Shown: piece after piece, positions 17,740-25,093 of the stretch
Layout of the letters: every line of letters begins with the position of its first letter
How positions within the stretch are numbered: position 1 is the first letter of the stretch
NCBI GenBank assembly: GCA_050946575.1
Contig: JBMNVB010000005.1
Location: 54,712-118,711, forward strand
Reading direction: 5' to 3'
Origin: JALCRY01 sp050946575
GTDB lineage: Bacteria > Bacillota > Clostridia > Peptostreptococcales > Anaerovoracaceae
DNA length: 64,000 nt
Position numbers and translations under genes: made by a program
Notes under the pieces: model-generated
What the model was told of the DNA's origin: nothing
Databases searched by the model: none
The model's input: only the letters and a program-made list of their open reading frames with translations

Positions 17740-17958
17740 CTTCCATTTTCTGGAGAATGAGCAAAAATGGTGGGGTAATTCCGTATATGAAAATTTCCCC
17801 ACCTTTTTTGGTGGGCTGCAGGCTTTGATCCGGACGGATTTTCGGAAAATCGCGTTTTTCGCCGGATCAATGCCTCGAAAACGTTGGAAATTAGGTGGGG
17901 AGATTTCGCTATTTAAAAATACCCCACCTAAAATGCTCATTCCTGGATTTCGGCCGGG
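17740..17958. repeat. 219-bp nested-palindrome element, copy 2
   Basis: Same length and order as copy 1, with only scattered differences; for example the central arm has GCTTTGAT instead of GCATTGAT, giving one mismatch. It lies in the same orientation, with a 70-bp spacer between copies. Confidence 0.8.
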
Positions 17959-18015
17959 CCGCTACGGACTGCCGCTCGCTGCTCCGCAGCCACCCGTCCA
18001 CAGTCCCGGCACAAG

Positions 18016-18038
18016 CCCTTTACAATCAATTTACATCG
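18016..18038 (+). promoter_or_regulatory. direct-repeat regulator site 1 (PhoP-box-like)
   Basis: TTTACA-N5-TTTACA (18019-18035), 11 bp apart. It is identical over 23 bp to the site at 18107. This matches the form of the Bacillus PhoP box (TTHACA-N5-TTHACA). Confidence 0.5.
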
Positions 18039-18106
18039 ACCGGTCCCGTCCCCCTGCGCCCGGCCCGGCCGGCCCCGCCGCCTCCCGTTCGCAGCCCCCC
18101 GCACAT

Positions 18107-18129
18107 CCCTTTACAATCAATTTACATCG
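18107..18129 (+). promoter_or_regulatory. direct-repeat regulator site 2 (PhoP-box-like)
   Basis: A second identical TTTACA-N5-TTTACA (18110-18126) ends 5 bp before the -35 of the exporter promoter, where an OmpR/PhoB-type activator would be expected to bind. Confidence 0.55.
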
Positions 18130-18131
18130 CG

Positions 18132-18161
18132 TTGACAATGCCGGCAGGCGCTTGTGATACT
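18132..18161 (+). promoter_or_regulatory. ABC exporter promoter
   Basis: TTGACA (18132-18137), an 18-bp spacer and GATACT (18156-18161), with TG one base upstream of the -10. A second GATACT occurs at 18195-18200 within the tandem duplication but lacks a -35. Confidence 0.65.
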
Positions 18162-18222
18162 ATGAAAATAGAGTAAAGAGAGTCAGGCGCCTGTGATACT
18201 ATGAACAAAAAGAGTAAAGAGA
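18145..18222 (+). repeat. 39-bp tandem duplication at the exporter promoter
   Basis: CAGGCGC..TGTGATACTATGAA..AGAGTAAAGAGAG occurs twice in tandem (18145-18183 and 18184-18222) with a few substitutions. Each copy carries a -10-like GATACT and an ATG that opens a very short frame: 4 codons in the first, 13 in the second, which ends across the exporter start. Confidence 0.75.
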
Positions 18223-18234
18223 GCGGGGAGAATT

Positions 18235-19191
18235 GTGACTGAAACTGTGCAGACTGAAAATGTGATCGAGGTCAGGGACCTCACTAAGCGGTACAAGGAG
18301 CTTACCGCGGTCGATGACATTTCGTTCGATGTCAGGAAAGGGGAGATCCTCGGCCTTCTCGGACCGAACGGGAGCGGCAAGTCCACGACGATAAACTGCA
18401 TACTGTCGCTCCTGAGTTTCCAGTCCGGGAGCATCAGGATCTTCGGCGAGGAGATGAAGCCGGACCGTTACGATATCAAGAAGCAGATCGGCGTTATTTT
18501 CCAGGAGATCGCCGTGTTCCGGGAACTTACGGTGCGGGATAACATCGACTATTTCTGCGGCCTGTATATTCCTGAAAAATCAACGCGCGCCGGCCTTGTT
18601 GACGGGGCCGTTGAATTCACCGGGCTGCGCGGCTATGAGAAATTCTATCCGAAGCAGCTGTCGGGCGGACTGATGAGACGCCTCAACATAGCGTGCGGCA
18701 TTGCCCATAAGCCGAAGCTGCTGTTCGCGGACGAACCGACCGCCGCGATAGACCCTCAGAGCAGGAACAGTATCCTGCAGGGATTCGAGACGCTGAGACA
18801 GCAGGGCGCGACCGTCGTCTACACGACGCATTACATGGAAGAGGTCGAAATGATCTGCGACCGCGTCATCATCCTGGACAAGGGGAAAATCATCGCGTCG
18901 GGGACCATTGACGAGCTCAAGGACCTCGCGAACGTGAGGGAGAAGATCAGTGTGGAGATAATGGATCTCGAAGACGGACTGATGGAAGAGATCCGGGTCC
19001 TTCCGCATGTAATTGACGTGAAGAGAAACGGGAACACGCTGCACATCGCGTACGGAGCCGGTCACAACAATCTGGCCGAGTTCATGGATTTCCTGCACGG
19101 ACACGAACTGAGATACGACAAGGTATATTCCGAGCGTCCGACGCTTAACGATGTATTCCTGGAACTTACGGGAAAGGAGCTGAGGGACTGA
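18235..19191 (+). CDS. ABC-2 type exporter, ATP-binding protein
   Basis: This 318-residue ATPase has Walker A GPNGSGKST, signature LSGGLMRRL, Walker B LLFADEPT and the H-loop in YTTHYMEE. The C-terminal 80 residues form the DrrA/CcmA-type extension. It begins with GTG at 18235, 5 nt after GCGGGGAG. It overlaps the next gene by one base (TGATG), so the three exporter genes are one unit. The substrate is unknown; drug, lipid or peptide export are typical for the family. Confidence 0.9.
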   Translation: MTETVQTENVIEVRDLTKRYKELTAVDDISFDVRKGEILGLLGPNGSGKSTTINCILSLLSFQSGSIRIFGEEMKPDRYDIKKQIGVIFQEIAVFRELTVRDNIDYFCGLYIPEKSTRAGLVDGAVEFTGLRGYEKFYPKQLSGGLMRRLNIACGIAHKPKLLFADEPTAAIDPQSRNSILQGFETLRQQGATVVYTTHYMEEVEMICDRVIILDKGKIIASGTIDELKDLANVREKISVEIMDLEDGLMEEIRVLPHVIDVKRNGNTLHIAYGAGHNNLAEFMDFLHGHELRYDKVYSERPTLNDVFLELTGKELRD

Positions 19192-20408
19192 TGTTCAGGC
19201 ATAATTTCTCGTATTCCCTGAAGATACTGCTGCGGACAAAGTCCCTCATATTCTGGGTGCTCCTGTTCCCGGTGATCCTTGCGATATTCTTCAATATGGC
19301 GTTCTCGGGCATTGAAAATGAGCAGGCGTTCAGCCCGGTCGACATCGCTGTCGTGAAATATGAGGCGCAGAACGCGGACGGAAGTGAGAAGACGAAGCAG
19401 AACGCGAAGATCTTCGAGCAGGCGATCGCGTCGCTCGGCAAAAAGGGCGACAGTGACCGCACGTTCAACATAAAATATACGACGAAGGACAGGGCTGCAT
19501 CAATGCTGAAAGACGGCAAGATCGAGGGGTATGTCGTCTCGGGGGAAAAGCCGTCCGTCGTCATCCGCGAGAACGGGATAGAGCAGACGATAATAAAAAG
19601 CGTCGTTGACGATATCCTTGTGAATACGGATATCGTTACTGAAGTGGCGAACAGGAAGATCGGGACCGCCGCGAGGCAGGCCGCGATGTCCGGCTCGGGA
19701 ACTGTCGACACGGAGAAGATATATAAGGACACGGTGGATGAGGTCATGTCCCAGACAGCGAATATACGCGACACTTCGCCGAACAATCTGAGCCTCACCG
19801 TCATCGAGTTCTATACGCTGATAGCGATGGTCTGTCTGTACGGCGGCACCGTGGCGCTCTCCGCGATGAACAAGCATCTTCCGAACATGGATCCGAGAGG
19901 GCAGCGGACGAGCGTGAGCCGCGCCGGCAAGCTTTCGCTGATACTGAGCAGCGCCGCGGCGGCGTGGATAGTCCAGCTCGCAGGCATTGCCGTGGCGTTC
20001 ATGTTCATCAGGTTCGCGCTCGGCATCGACTTCGGAGACCGCGCGGGACTGATACTGCTGCTGTCGGTCGTCGGATCACTCGCCGGCCTGATGCTCGGCA
20101 TTGCCGTATCATGCACGCTTAAGATGAGCGAGAACGCGAAGGACGGATTCATCATAATAGTCACGATGGCCGGCTCGTTCTTCTCCGGCATGATGGGCGT
20201 TGATATGAAATACTATTTCGATCAGGCGGTACCGTTACTGAACAAAATCAATCCGGTCGCCATGATAACCGACGGCTTTTACGCGTTGTACTATTACGGA
20301 GGATCGGGGAGATTCACAGACGATCTGATCGGGCTGATCGTATTCACGGCGGTCATGCTCGTGATATCGCTTATTAGTCTGAGGAGGCAGAGATATGACA
20401 CCATTTAG
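19191..20408 (+). CDS. ABC-2 type permease 1
   Basis: This 405-residue membrane protein has one N-terminal transmembrane helix (about residues 17-38). An extracytoplasmic domain of about 160 residues follows, then five more helices (from about residue 205). This is the YhgE/NatB-like ABC-2 topology. It carries the LNKINPVAMITDGFYALYYY segment seen before the last helix in such permeases. It starts on the last base of the ATPase gene and overlaps the second permease by 14 bp, which suggests a heterodimeric channel. Confidence 0.85.
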   Translation: MFRHNFSYSLKILLRTKSLIFWVLLFPVILAIFFNMAFSGIENEQAFSPVDIAVVKYEAQNADGSEKTKQNAKIFEQAIASLGKKGDSDRTFNIKYTTKDRAASMLKDGKIEGYVVSGEKPSVVIRENGIEQTIIKSVVDDILVNTDIVTEVANRKIGTAARQAAMSGSGTVDTEKIYKDTVDEVMSQTANIRDTSPNNLSLTVIEFYTLIAMVCLYGGTVALSAMNKHLPNMDPRGQRTSVSRAGKLSLILSSAAAAWIVQLAGIAVAFMFIRFALGIDFGDRAGLILLLSVVGSLAGLMLGIAVSCTLKMSENAKDGFIIIVTMAGSFFSGMMGVDMKYYFDQAVPLLNKINPVAMITDGFYALYYYGGSGRFTDDLIGLIVFTAVMLVISLISLRRQRYDTI

Positions 20409-21555
20409 CGCCTGCCTCAGGATAATAAACAAGAACAAAATACTGATCATTGCCATAACCGCGCTGCTCCTTTTGTTCGGGTATTTCAATGCCCAGAATA
20501 ACAGCGGCGGAGACACCTCGTTCAGGAGCGAGAAGCCGTCTGTCACGATAATAAACAATGACGAAGGCGGGGAGATCGCCGCCGGTCTGACGGAATATCT
20601 CGGGAAGAACTGCGAAGTGAAGAAGTTCGCGACAAAGGAGGAACTCGACGACGCTCTGTTTTACCGCAAAGTGTCGTACGTCATCACCATCCCGGACGGA
20701 TTCACCGATTCTCTGATGAACGGCGGAGATCCGGAGATAGAAACGCGCTCTACAGGGACGTCGTATTCGAGCCTTGCCGGGACGATGCTGCAGCAGTATG
20801 TGAGGACCGTGAAGGAGTATTCCGGGTCAGCTGATGATGCTGCGGAGGTCGTCGATCTTGTGAGCAAGTCGCTCGATAAATCCGCTTCGGTGAAAATCGA
20901 CAGGGTGTCCGATGTCGACGCGGAAGAACTGTCTTCGGCCGCGGCATATTTCAATTTCGAGAATTACGCGTTCATCCTGGCGGTGATCTATGTGGTCGGG
21001 ATAATCCTGATGAGTTTCAGGGAGGACAACACCCGCCGCAGGATAATAGCGGGCGGTATGCCGCTCAGGCGGCACGACCGGCAGCTGATACTCTGCTGCA
21101 GCCTGTTCGCGCTGGCAATGTGGGCGTTCTATACGGTCATGGGATTGCTGCTGTTCCGCAATGCGATGTGGTCGGCAAACGGAGCGCTGTTCGCGCTGAA
21201 TTCGTTCGTGTTCATGCTGTGCGTGCTCCTGCTCGGGTTCATGATCGCGGAGCTCGTCAGGACGCGGAACGCGCTGAACGGCGTGATGAACGTCGTGGCG
21301 CTCGGCACGAGTTTCATCTGCGGCGCGTTCGTCCCGCTGTATCTGCTGCCGCGCTGGGTAGTGAAGTCGGCGCACGTCCTGCCGTCGTACTGGTTCGTCG
21401 TGAACAACGACGAGATAGCGGCGCTGGACACAGTGACGAAGGACGCGCTCGCGCCGATACTGGCAAACATGGGCGCGGTGATCGGGTTCGCGGTACTGTT
21501 CTTCGCGTTGTCGCAGTTCTTCTCGTCGAGAGCGGCGAAAACGGGCGCGGCATAA
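20395..21555 (+). CDS. ABC-2 type permease 2
   Basis: This 386-residue permease has the same layout as its neighbour: an N-terminal helix (about residues 14-28), a soluble extracytoplasmic domain with a lone FRSEKPSVTIINND strand, then five to six helices (from about residue 190). AGGAGGCAGAGAT precedes its start inside the upstream gene. It is followed by a strong terminator. Confidence 0.85.
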   Translation: MTPFSACLRIINKNKILIIAITALLLLFGYFNAQNNSGGDTSFRSEKPSVTIINNDEGGEIAAGLTEYLGKNCEVKKFATKEELDDALFYRKVSYVITIPDGFTDSLMNGGDPEIETRSTGTSYSSLAGTMLQQYVRTVKEYSGSADDAAEVVDLVSKSLDKSASVKIDRVSDVDAEELSSAAAYFNFENYAFILAVIYVVGIILMSFREDNTRRRIIAGGMPLRRHDRQLILCCSLFALAMWAFYTVMGLLLFRNAMWSANGALFALNSFVFMLCVLLLGFMIAELVRTRNALNGVMNVVALGTSFICGAFVPLYLLPRWVVKSAHVLPSYWFVVNNDEIAALDTVTKDALAPILANMGAVIGFAVLFFALSQFFSSRAAKTGAA

Positions 21556-21567
21556 AAGACATCTCAT

Positions 21568-21613
21568 CCGCGCTCCGGCATGGATCAATGCCCGGGGGCG
21601 CGGTCTTTTTTTT
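21568..21613 (+). terminator. exporter operon terminator
   Basis: A two-part stem (CCGCGC/GCGCGG outer, GGCAT/ATGCC inner) is followed by TCTTTTTTTT. Confidence 0.82.
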
Positions 21614-21771
21614 CCTGATTTTTCCGCATTGACAGCGGACGTTAATCATGACACTTCGCCGGGAGTGTTCAGTTTTTTGGCATTATTTCAAATCTGTGAA
21701 TTTAAGTTCTCTAAATCAGGTATTACGATGTAATATAGGGAACAATAAGTGTTCCGGAAACGTTATGGCAG

Positions 21772-22350
21772 TCACGATTTATCGGGCTGCCTGTTATTGA
21801 AGCCGAAAACGATCCGCCGGACATTTGTGTCGATGAGCGAACTCATCTCGCGGATCTCATCAACGAACGATTCCGGCATGCGTTCGTTGAACCAGACCGT
21901 GCACTGGCCGACGAGTTCGTAGAACAAATAGGACGTAATGAGTTCCTTGTCGTGGTCGCTCAGGGCGAGCTGCGGGATATTGAATACTTTCGTATTGAGG
22001 AAGCGGCGCGCTATGTAGTCGCAGAGCTTGCGCAGATATTCGTCGGACGCGTAGCGGCTCCCGGAAAAGTGGACATGCATGAGCAGCTTCTTTCTGCTGA
22101 GCGCCTGTTTGTAAAGCGTAGTGAGGCTCTCCTCGAGCCCGGCGCCCTCCGGTACTGACGCGATGATACGGTCCACGCCATCGCGTATGATGGTGTCAAG
22201 CAGCTCCGGGATATTCGCGTAATGATAATAGAACGCGTTGCGGCTGATGCCGCAGCGCTCCGCGATTTTCCTGACCGTGATATCGGACAGCTTCTCCTCG
22301 TTGAGCATCTGTATGAACGTTTCTCGGATCACTTTATCAGTTACAGACAT
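21772..22350 (-). CDS. TetR/AcrR-family transcriptional regulator
   Basis: This 192-residue regulator has the N-terminal TetR helix-turn-helix (TFIQMLNEEKLSDITVRKIAERCGISRNAFYYHYANIPELL). The all-helical C-terminal part resembles the TetR_C_33 class found in Firmicutes. It is divergent from the radical SAM gene. A 27-bp palindrome covers its own -10 (ATTATA at 22375-22380 on the plus strand), so autorepression and control of the divergent gene are likely. The 216-bp stretch between its 3' end and the exporter genes holds only the exporter terminator and nothing else I can name. Confidence 0.88.
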   Translation of the reverse strand: MSVTDKVIRETFIQMLNEEKLSDITVRKIAERCGISRNAFYYHYANIPELLDTIIRDGVDRIIASVPEGAGLEESLTTLYKQALSRKKLLMHVHFSGSRYASDEYLRKLCDYIARRFLNTKVFNIPQLALSDHDKELITSYLFYELVGQCTVWFNERMPESFVDEIREMSSLIDTNVRRIVFGFNNRQPDKS

Positions 22351-22363
22351 ACTTACACCTCTT

Positions 22364-22390
22364 CCGGTGACTTTATTATACCATCACCGG
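22364..22390. promoter_or_regulatory. candidate TetR operator
   Basis: CCGGTGA-N13-TCACCGG is a perfect inverted repeat. Its spacer contains the minus-strand TATAAT of the tetR promoter, and it lies 34 bp upstream of the radical SAM start. Confidence 0.65.
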
Positions 22391-22423
22391 ACGGAAAATA
22401 CATGGGAAGGACGGTGCGCAGCA

Positions 22424-23854
22424 ATGAAAATAGTATTTATCACACCGACTACAAGAATAAAAAGGCTCGGCATCTACCGCGCGGCCGGGAAAATATACGG
22501 TCAGCCGAATTCGATCACCGGCCCCCTCATCCTCGGCGGGATACTGAAACGCGCCGGGCATGATGTCGAAGTATACGAGGAGCTGAACGGCCCCGTACCG
22601 ATGAAGCGTCTGCTGAAGGACACGGATGTGTTCTGCTTTTGCATAATGTCTTCGAACGCCCCGCGGGCGTACGAGCTTGCGGACGAGATACGAAAGAGCA
22701 GCAATGCGAGGATCCTGATGGGAGGATTCCACGCGTCGGCGCTTCCCGAGGAAGCACTGGAGCACGCGGATCAGGTACTCTGCGGCGAAGGGGAGAAGGT
22801 GATCCTCGATGTGGTCGAAGGACGCGTGACGGACAGCATCGTGCGATGCGAACCGATCCCCGATCTCGATGAAGTGCCGTTCCCGGATTACAGCATATTA
22901 AAGACGCCTGTCGTCAGCGCGAACGTGCTCTCGACGAGAGGCTGTCCTTTCAGGTGCACATTCTGCACGACATCCAGGATGTTCGATCCGTACAGGCAGC
23001 GCAGCGTTGACAATGTAATAGAGGAGATCCGGATGTACAAGCAGATGGGTTTCCGCTACATGAATTTTGAAGATGATAATTTCACAGCGGACAAGGAGCG
23101 CGCGAAGGAGATCTGCCGCAGGATGATAGCGGAGGATCTTACGTTCAAGGAGACGTTCTTCTTCGGGCGTACGGACATGGCCAATGACGAGGAACTGCTG
23201 CGGCTCCTGAGCGAGGCGCATCTCACCCGTGTGCTGATCGGGATCGAGTCCCTCAATCAGGACGCTCTCGACGCGGTGAACAAGGGCCAGAGCATAAACG
23301 ACATCAAGCGGGCGTGCAGGGCGTGCGCCGAGCACGGAATACGCGTCATCGCGAGCATCGTGCTCGGGCTCGACCAGGACAGGAAGGAAGATATCCGCCG
23401 TTCCGTCGAGTTCACTAAATCGATAAATGCGTACCAGCTCCAGCCCGCGATACTGACGCCGTATCCCGGGACTCCGGTATATAAGGAGATGGAGGAAGAC
23501 GGGCGTCTCATCGATCATGACTGGGAAAAATACGACATGATGAACGTGACGTTCCAGCCGAAGAACATGTCGCCGTGGGATCTCCAGGAGGAGTTCTACA
23601 GAGCGACGAAACATTTCTATGATTTCAAATCTGTGAAATATATACGCGCATTGTTCGGGAATGAGTACGCCGGCAGGCGTCTCGGGCTTGCGATGGTCAC
23701 GCGGCTCGGCACTGTCGGGGCCCATGCCGCATCGCATGTGAAGAATTCGATATATTATCAGATCCGTAATACTGACTGGATCTATGCGCCGGAAAAGCCG
23801 GAAGACAAAACAGCCGGCATCGGAACTGAGCCCGAAGCCGACTGTCCTGTCTAA
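22424..23854 (+). CDS. B12-binding-domain radical SAM protein
   Basis: This is a 476-residue protein. Residues 1-140 form a cobalamin-binding-like Rossmann domain (MKIVFITPT; GGFHASALPEEAL; VLCGEGE) without the DxHxxG lower-ligand motif. Residues about 160-390 form the radical SAM core with CPFRCTFC (C-x3-C-x2-C), FEDDNFTAD and GIESLNQDALDAVNKG. The C-terminal tail contains YRATKHFYDFKS. It is like BchE/HpnJ-type enzymes that act on lipids or cofactors, but the substrate is unknown. The frame is open upstream to 22238; the family start and the palindrome position favour ATG 22424. Confidence 0.85.
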   Translation: MKIVFITPTTRIKRLGIYRAAGKIYGQPNSITGPLILGGILKRAGHDVEVYEELNGPVPMKRLLKDTDVFCFCIMSSNAPRAYELADEIRKSSNARILMGGFHASALPEEALEHADQVLCGEGEKVILDVVEGRVTDSIVRCEPIPDLDEVPFPDYSILKTPVVSANVLSTRGCPFRCTFCTTSRMFDPYRQRSVDNVIEEIRMYKQMGFRYMNFEDDNFTADKERAKEICRRMIAEDLTFKETFFFGRTDMANDEELLRLLSEAHLTRVLIGIESLNQDALDAVNKGQSINDIKRACRACAEHGIRVIASIVLGLDQDRKEDIRRSVEFTKSINAYQLQPAILTPYPGTPVYKEMEEDGRLIDHDWEKYDMMNVTFQPKNMSPWDLQEEFYRATKHFYDFKSVKYIRALFGNEYAGRRLGLAMVTRLGTVGAHAASHVKNSIYYQIRNTDWIYAPEKPEDKTAGIGTEPEADCPV

Positions 23855-23903
23855 TAAAGGCTTTGGTATATCTCAGGGCTGATGCCCCGGATTTACTGAG
23901 TTT

Positions 23904-24320
23904 TTATTCGGACAGATTCTGAAATCTCCTGGTGACGCGGATCAGTGCATCCGCGTCTTCTTTTCCGAGGTAGGATTCTATCTTTTTCTGCGCGCCTTCC
24001 CAGAGTATCAGGGCCTTGTCAACTGTTTCGTTCCCCTTGTCCGACAGGGTGTATGTCTTTCCGCGCCCTTCAGTCTGTTCTATCAGGCCGCGCGCTTCGA
24101 GAGGCCTGACATTCCTGACCATCGTGCTGCGCTCTATCCCGACCGCTTCGGCCCAGCGCGTGATATTCGCCGATCCGAGCCGCCTCAGGTTTATGAGCAT
24201 GCAGTACTGCGGAGTCGTCACGTCCGCCGGCTTGAGTTCCTTATCGTAGAACTCAGTCAGCGCGCCCGCGGCTCTCCTTGAATTCGTGCAGTAGCATTCA
24301 CTTATATTCAATCCCGGCAT
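23904..24320 (-). CDS. MarR-family transcriptional regulator
   Basis: This 138-residue winged-helix protein has YCMLINLRRLGSANITRWAEAVGIERSTMVRNVRPLEARGLIEQTEGRGKTYTLSDKG, the complete MarR DNA-binding region. The N terminus contains C-Y-C (ECYCTNSRRA), a pair that could sense oxidation, as in related regulators. It lies 19 bp after a DUF2148 gene in the same direction, with GAAAGGAAGG as ribosome binding site. It probably controls that operon through the palindrome at 24953. Confidence 0.88.
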   Translation of the reverse strand: MPGLNISECYCTNSRRAAGALTEFYDKELKPADVTTPQYCMLINLRRLGSANITRWAEAVGIERSTMVRNVRPLEARGLIEQTEGRGKTYTLSDKGNETVDKALILWEGAQKKIESYLGKEDADALIRVTRRFQNLSE

Positions 24321-24339
24321 TGATACCGCCTTCCTTTCT

Positions 24340-24888
24340 TCAGTCGTGTGTTATCCCTCTGTCGCGGAAGATGTCCTTTCCGGTGATTGAGATCGGGATG
24401 CCGAGGCATGCGCAGTCACTGAAATAGCCGTTTTCCTCCGCGGTCTTCCCGACAGAGTACATTATCCTGTTGTCCACATTTGCGATCCCGGCCGCGGCCA
24501 CCGCCGCTCCCAGGGCAATGCCGAGATCCGCGAATGCGAATCCGCATGTCCCGCCGGCCTTTCTGCATCCGCCGCAGTCGCCGAACCCGCAGAAGCCGCA
24601 GTGCGGCACTCCGCGCGGTTTTCTGTCAGCCGCCACGAGGACGAGGGCGTTCGCATTTCTGACATTGTCCGCGTCGCGTCCGTACCATGTCCAGCTCTTG
24701 TCGCCCATCTCGCGCTCGCCGAGCGCTTCCATCTTATCGCAGAATTCGTCCTTTTCCTTACCGGTCAGCACCATGGTGTGCAGTGTGTCCTTGCCGTGCC
24801 CCTTCGGTGCGGTCCTTGCCGCCGCGCACATCGCTGCCGCAGTCTGCAGCGCGGCCTGTTCTTCCAGCTGATCGCTTTTATATAACAT
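24340..24888 (-). CDS. DUF2148 ferredoxin-domain protein
   Basis: This 182-residue protein starts at 24888 after GGAAGGAGGAAG; the longer open frame to 24972 lacks a ribosome binding site. It has many cysteines in the DUF2148 pattern: CGFCGFGDCGGCRKAGGTCGFAF in the middle, and a C-terminal SDCACLGIPISITGKDIFRDR. By family knowledge such proteins bind an Fe-S cluster and are found in anaerobes; the function is not known. Together with the downstream MarR gene it forms a two-gene operon. Confidence 0.85.
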   Translation of the reverse strand: MLYKSDQLEEQAALQTAAAMCAAARTAPKGHGKDTLHTMVLTGKEKDEFCDKMEALGEREMGDKSWTWYGRDADNVRNANALVLVAADRKPRGVPHCGFCGFGDCGGCRKAGGTCGFAFADLGIALGAAVAAAGIANVDNRIMYSVGKTAEENGYFSDCACLGIPISITGKDIFRDRGITHD

Positions 24889-24952
24889 GAGTCTTCCTCC
24901 TTCCGGATATCCGGGTTCCGCGTTAGACTTTCTTCGAATATGTTTTCTTACT

Positions 24953-24991
24953 GTGTATATACACTTTAGCATTGTGAAAAAAGTATGTCAA
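24953..24991 (-). promoter_or_regulatory. DUF2148-marR promoter with overlapping palindrome
   Basis: On the minus strand TTGACA (24986-24991), a 17-bp spacer and TAAAGT (24963-24968) form the promoter. The perfect 12-bp palindrome GTGTATATACAC (24953-24964) overlaps the downstream edge of the -10. That is a natural place for MarR autorepression. Confidence 0.65.
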
Positions 24992-25052
24992 GCGGGACGC
25001 GAAATTTTTTCGGCGAACAGCCGTCTGATTACCCCGCGCGGCTCCGCATTGA

Positions 25053-25061
25053 TGATATAAT
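25053..25061 (+). promoter_or_regulatory. extended -10 promoter of the ferredoxin-CCG gene
   Basis: TGATATAAT (TGn extended -10) 32 bp upstream of the start; no clear -35. Confidence 0.6.
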
Positions 25062-25093
25062 GAGTGCATCAATGAGACGGAAAGGGGAAATAT

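Larger units (their letters stand above)
17127..18131. other. about 1 kb gene-free region with structured repeats
   Basis: There is no credible gene between lysS and the ABC exporter. Short open frames here fall inside repeat units and differ only as the repeats do. The region holds the lysS terminator, a GC-rich tandem repeat (17280-17412), two copies of a 219-bp nested-palindrome element, and two identical 23-bp direct repeats (18016-18038, 18107-18129). Confidence 0.8.

Noticed and set aside
17451..17958. Possible CRISPR array or direct-repeat/spacer system
   Set aside because: The unit is 219 bp with internal hairpins, the spacers are GC-rich and related to each other, and there are no cas genes.
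17189..18157. Several overlapping short frames on both strands in the lysS-ABC gap
   Set aside because: They lie inside the repeat units and terminator, share sequence only because the DNA repeats, and have no start signals.
21684..21700. A 16-bp word (ATTTCAAATCTGTGAA) shared with 23620-23637
   Set aside because: One copy is intergenic and the other lies inside the radical SAM coding sequence; a single match of this length is expected by chance in a window of this size.
23870..23907. Possible shared terminator between the radical SAM and marR genes (CTCAG..CTGAG then TTTTT)
   Set aside because: The 5-bp arms are far apart and the inner GGGC/GCCC stem is not contiguous with them; too weak to call.
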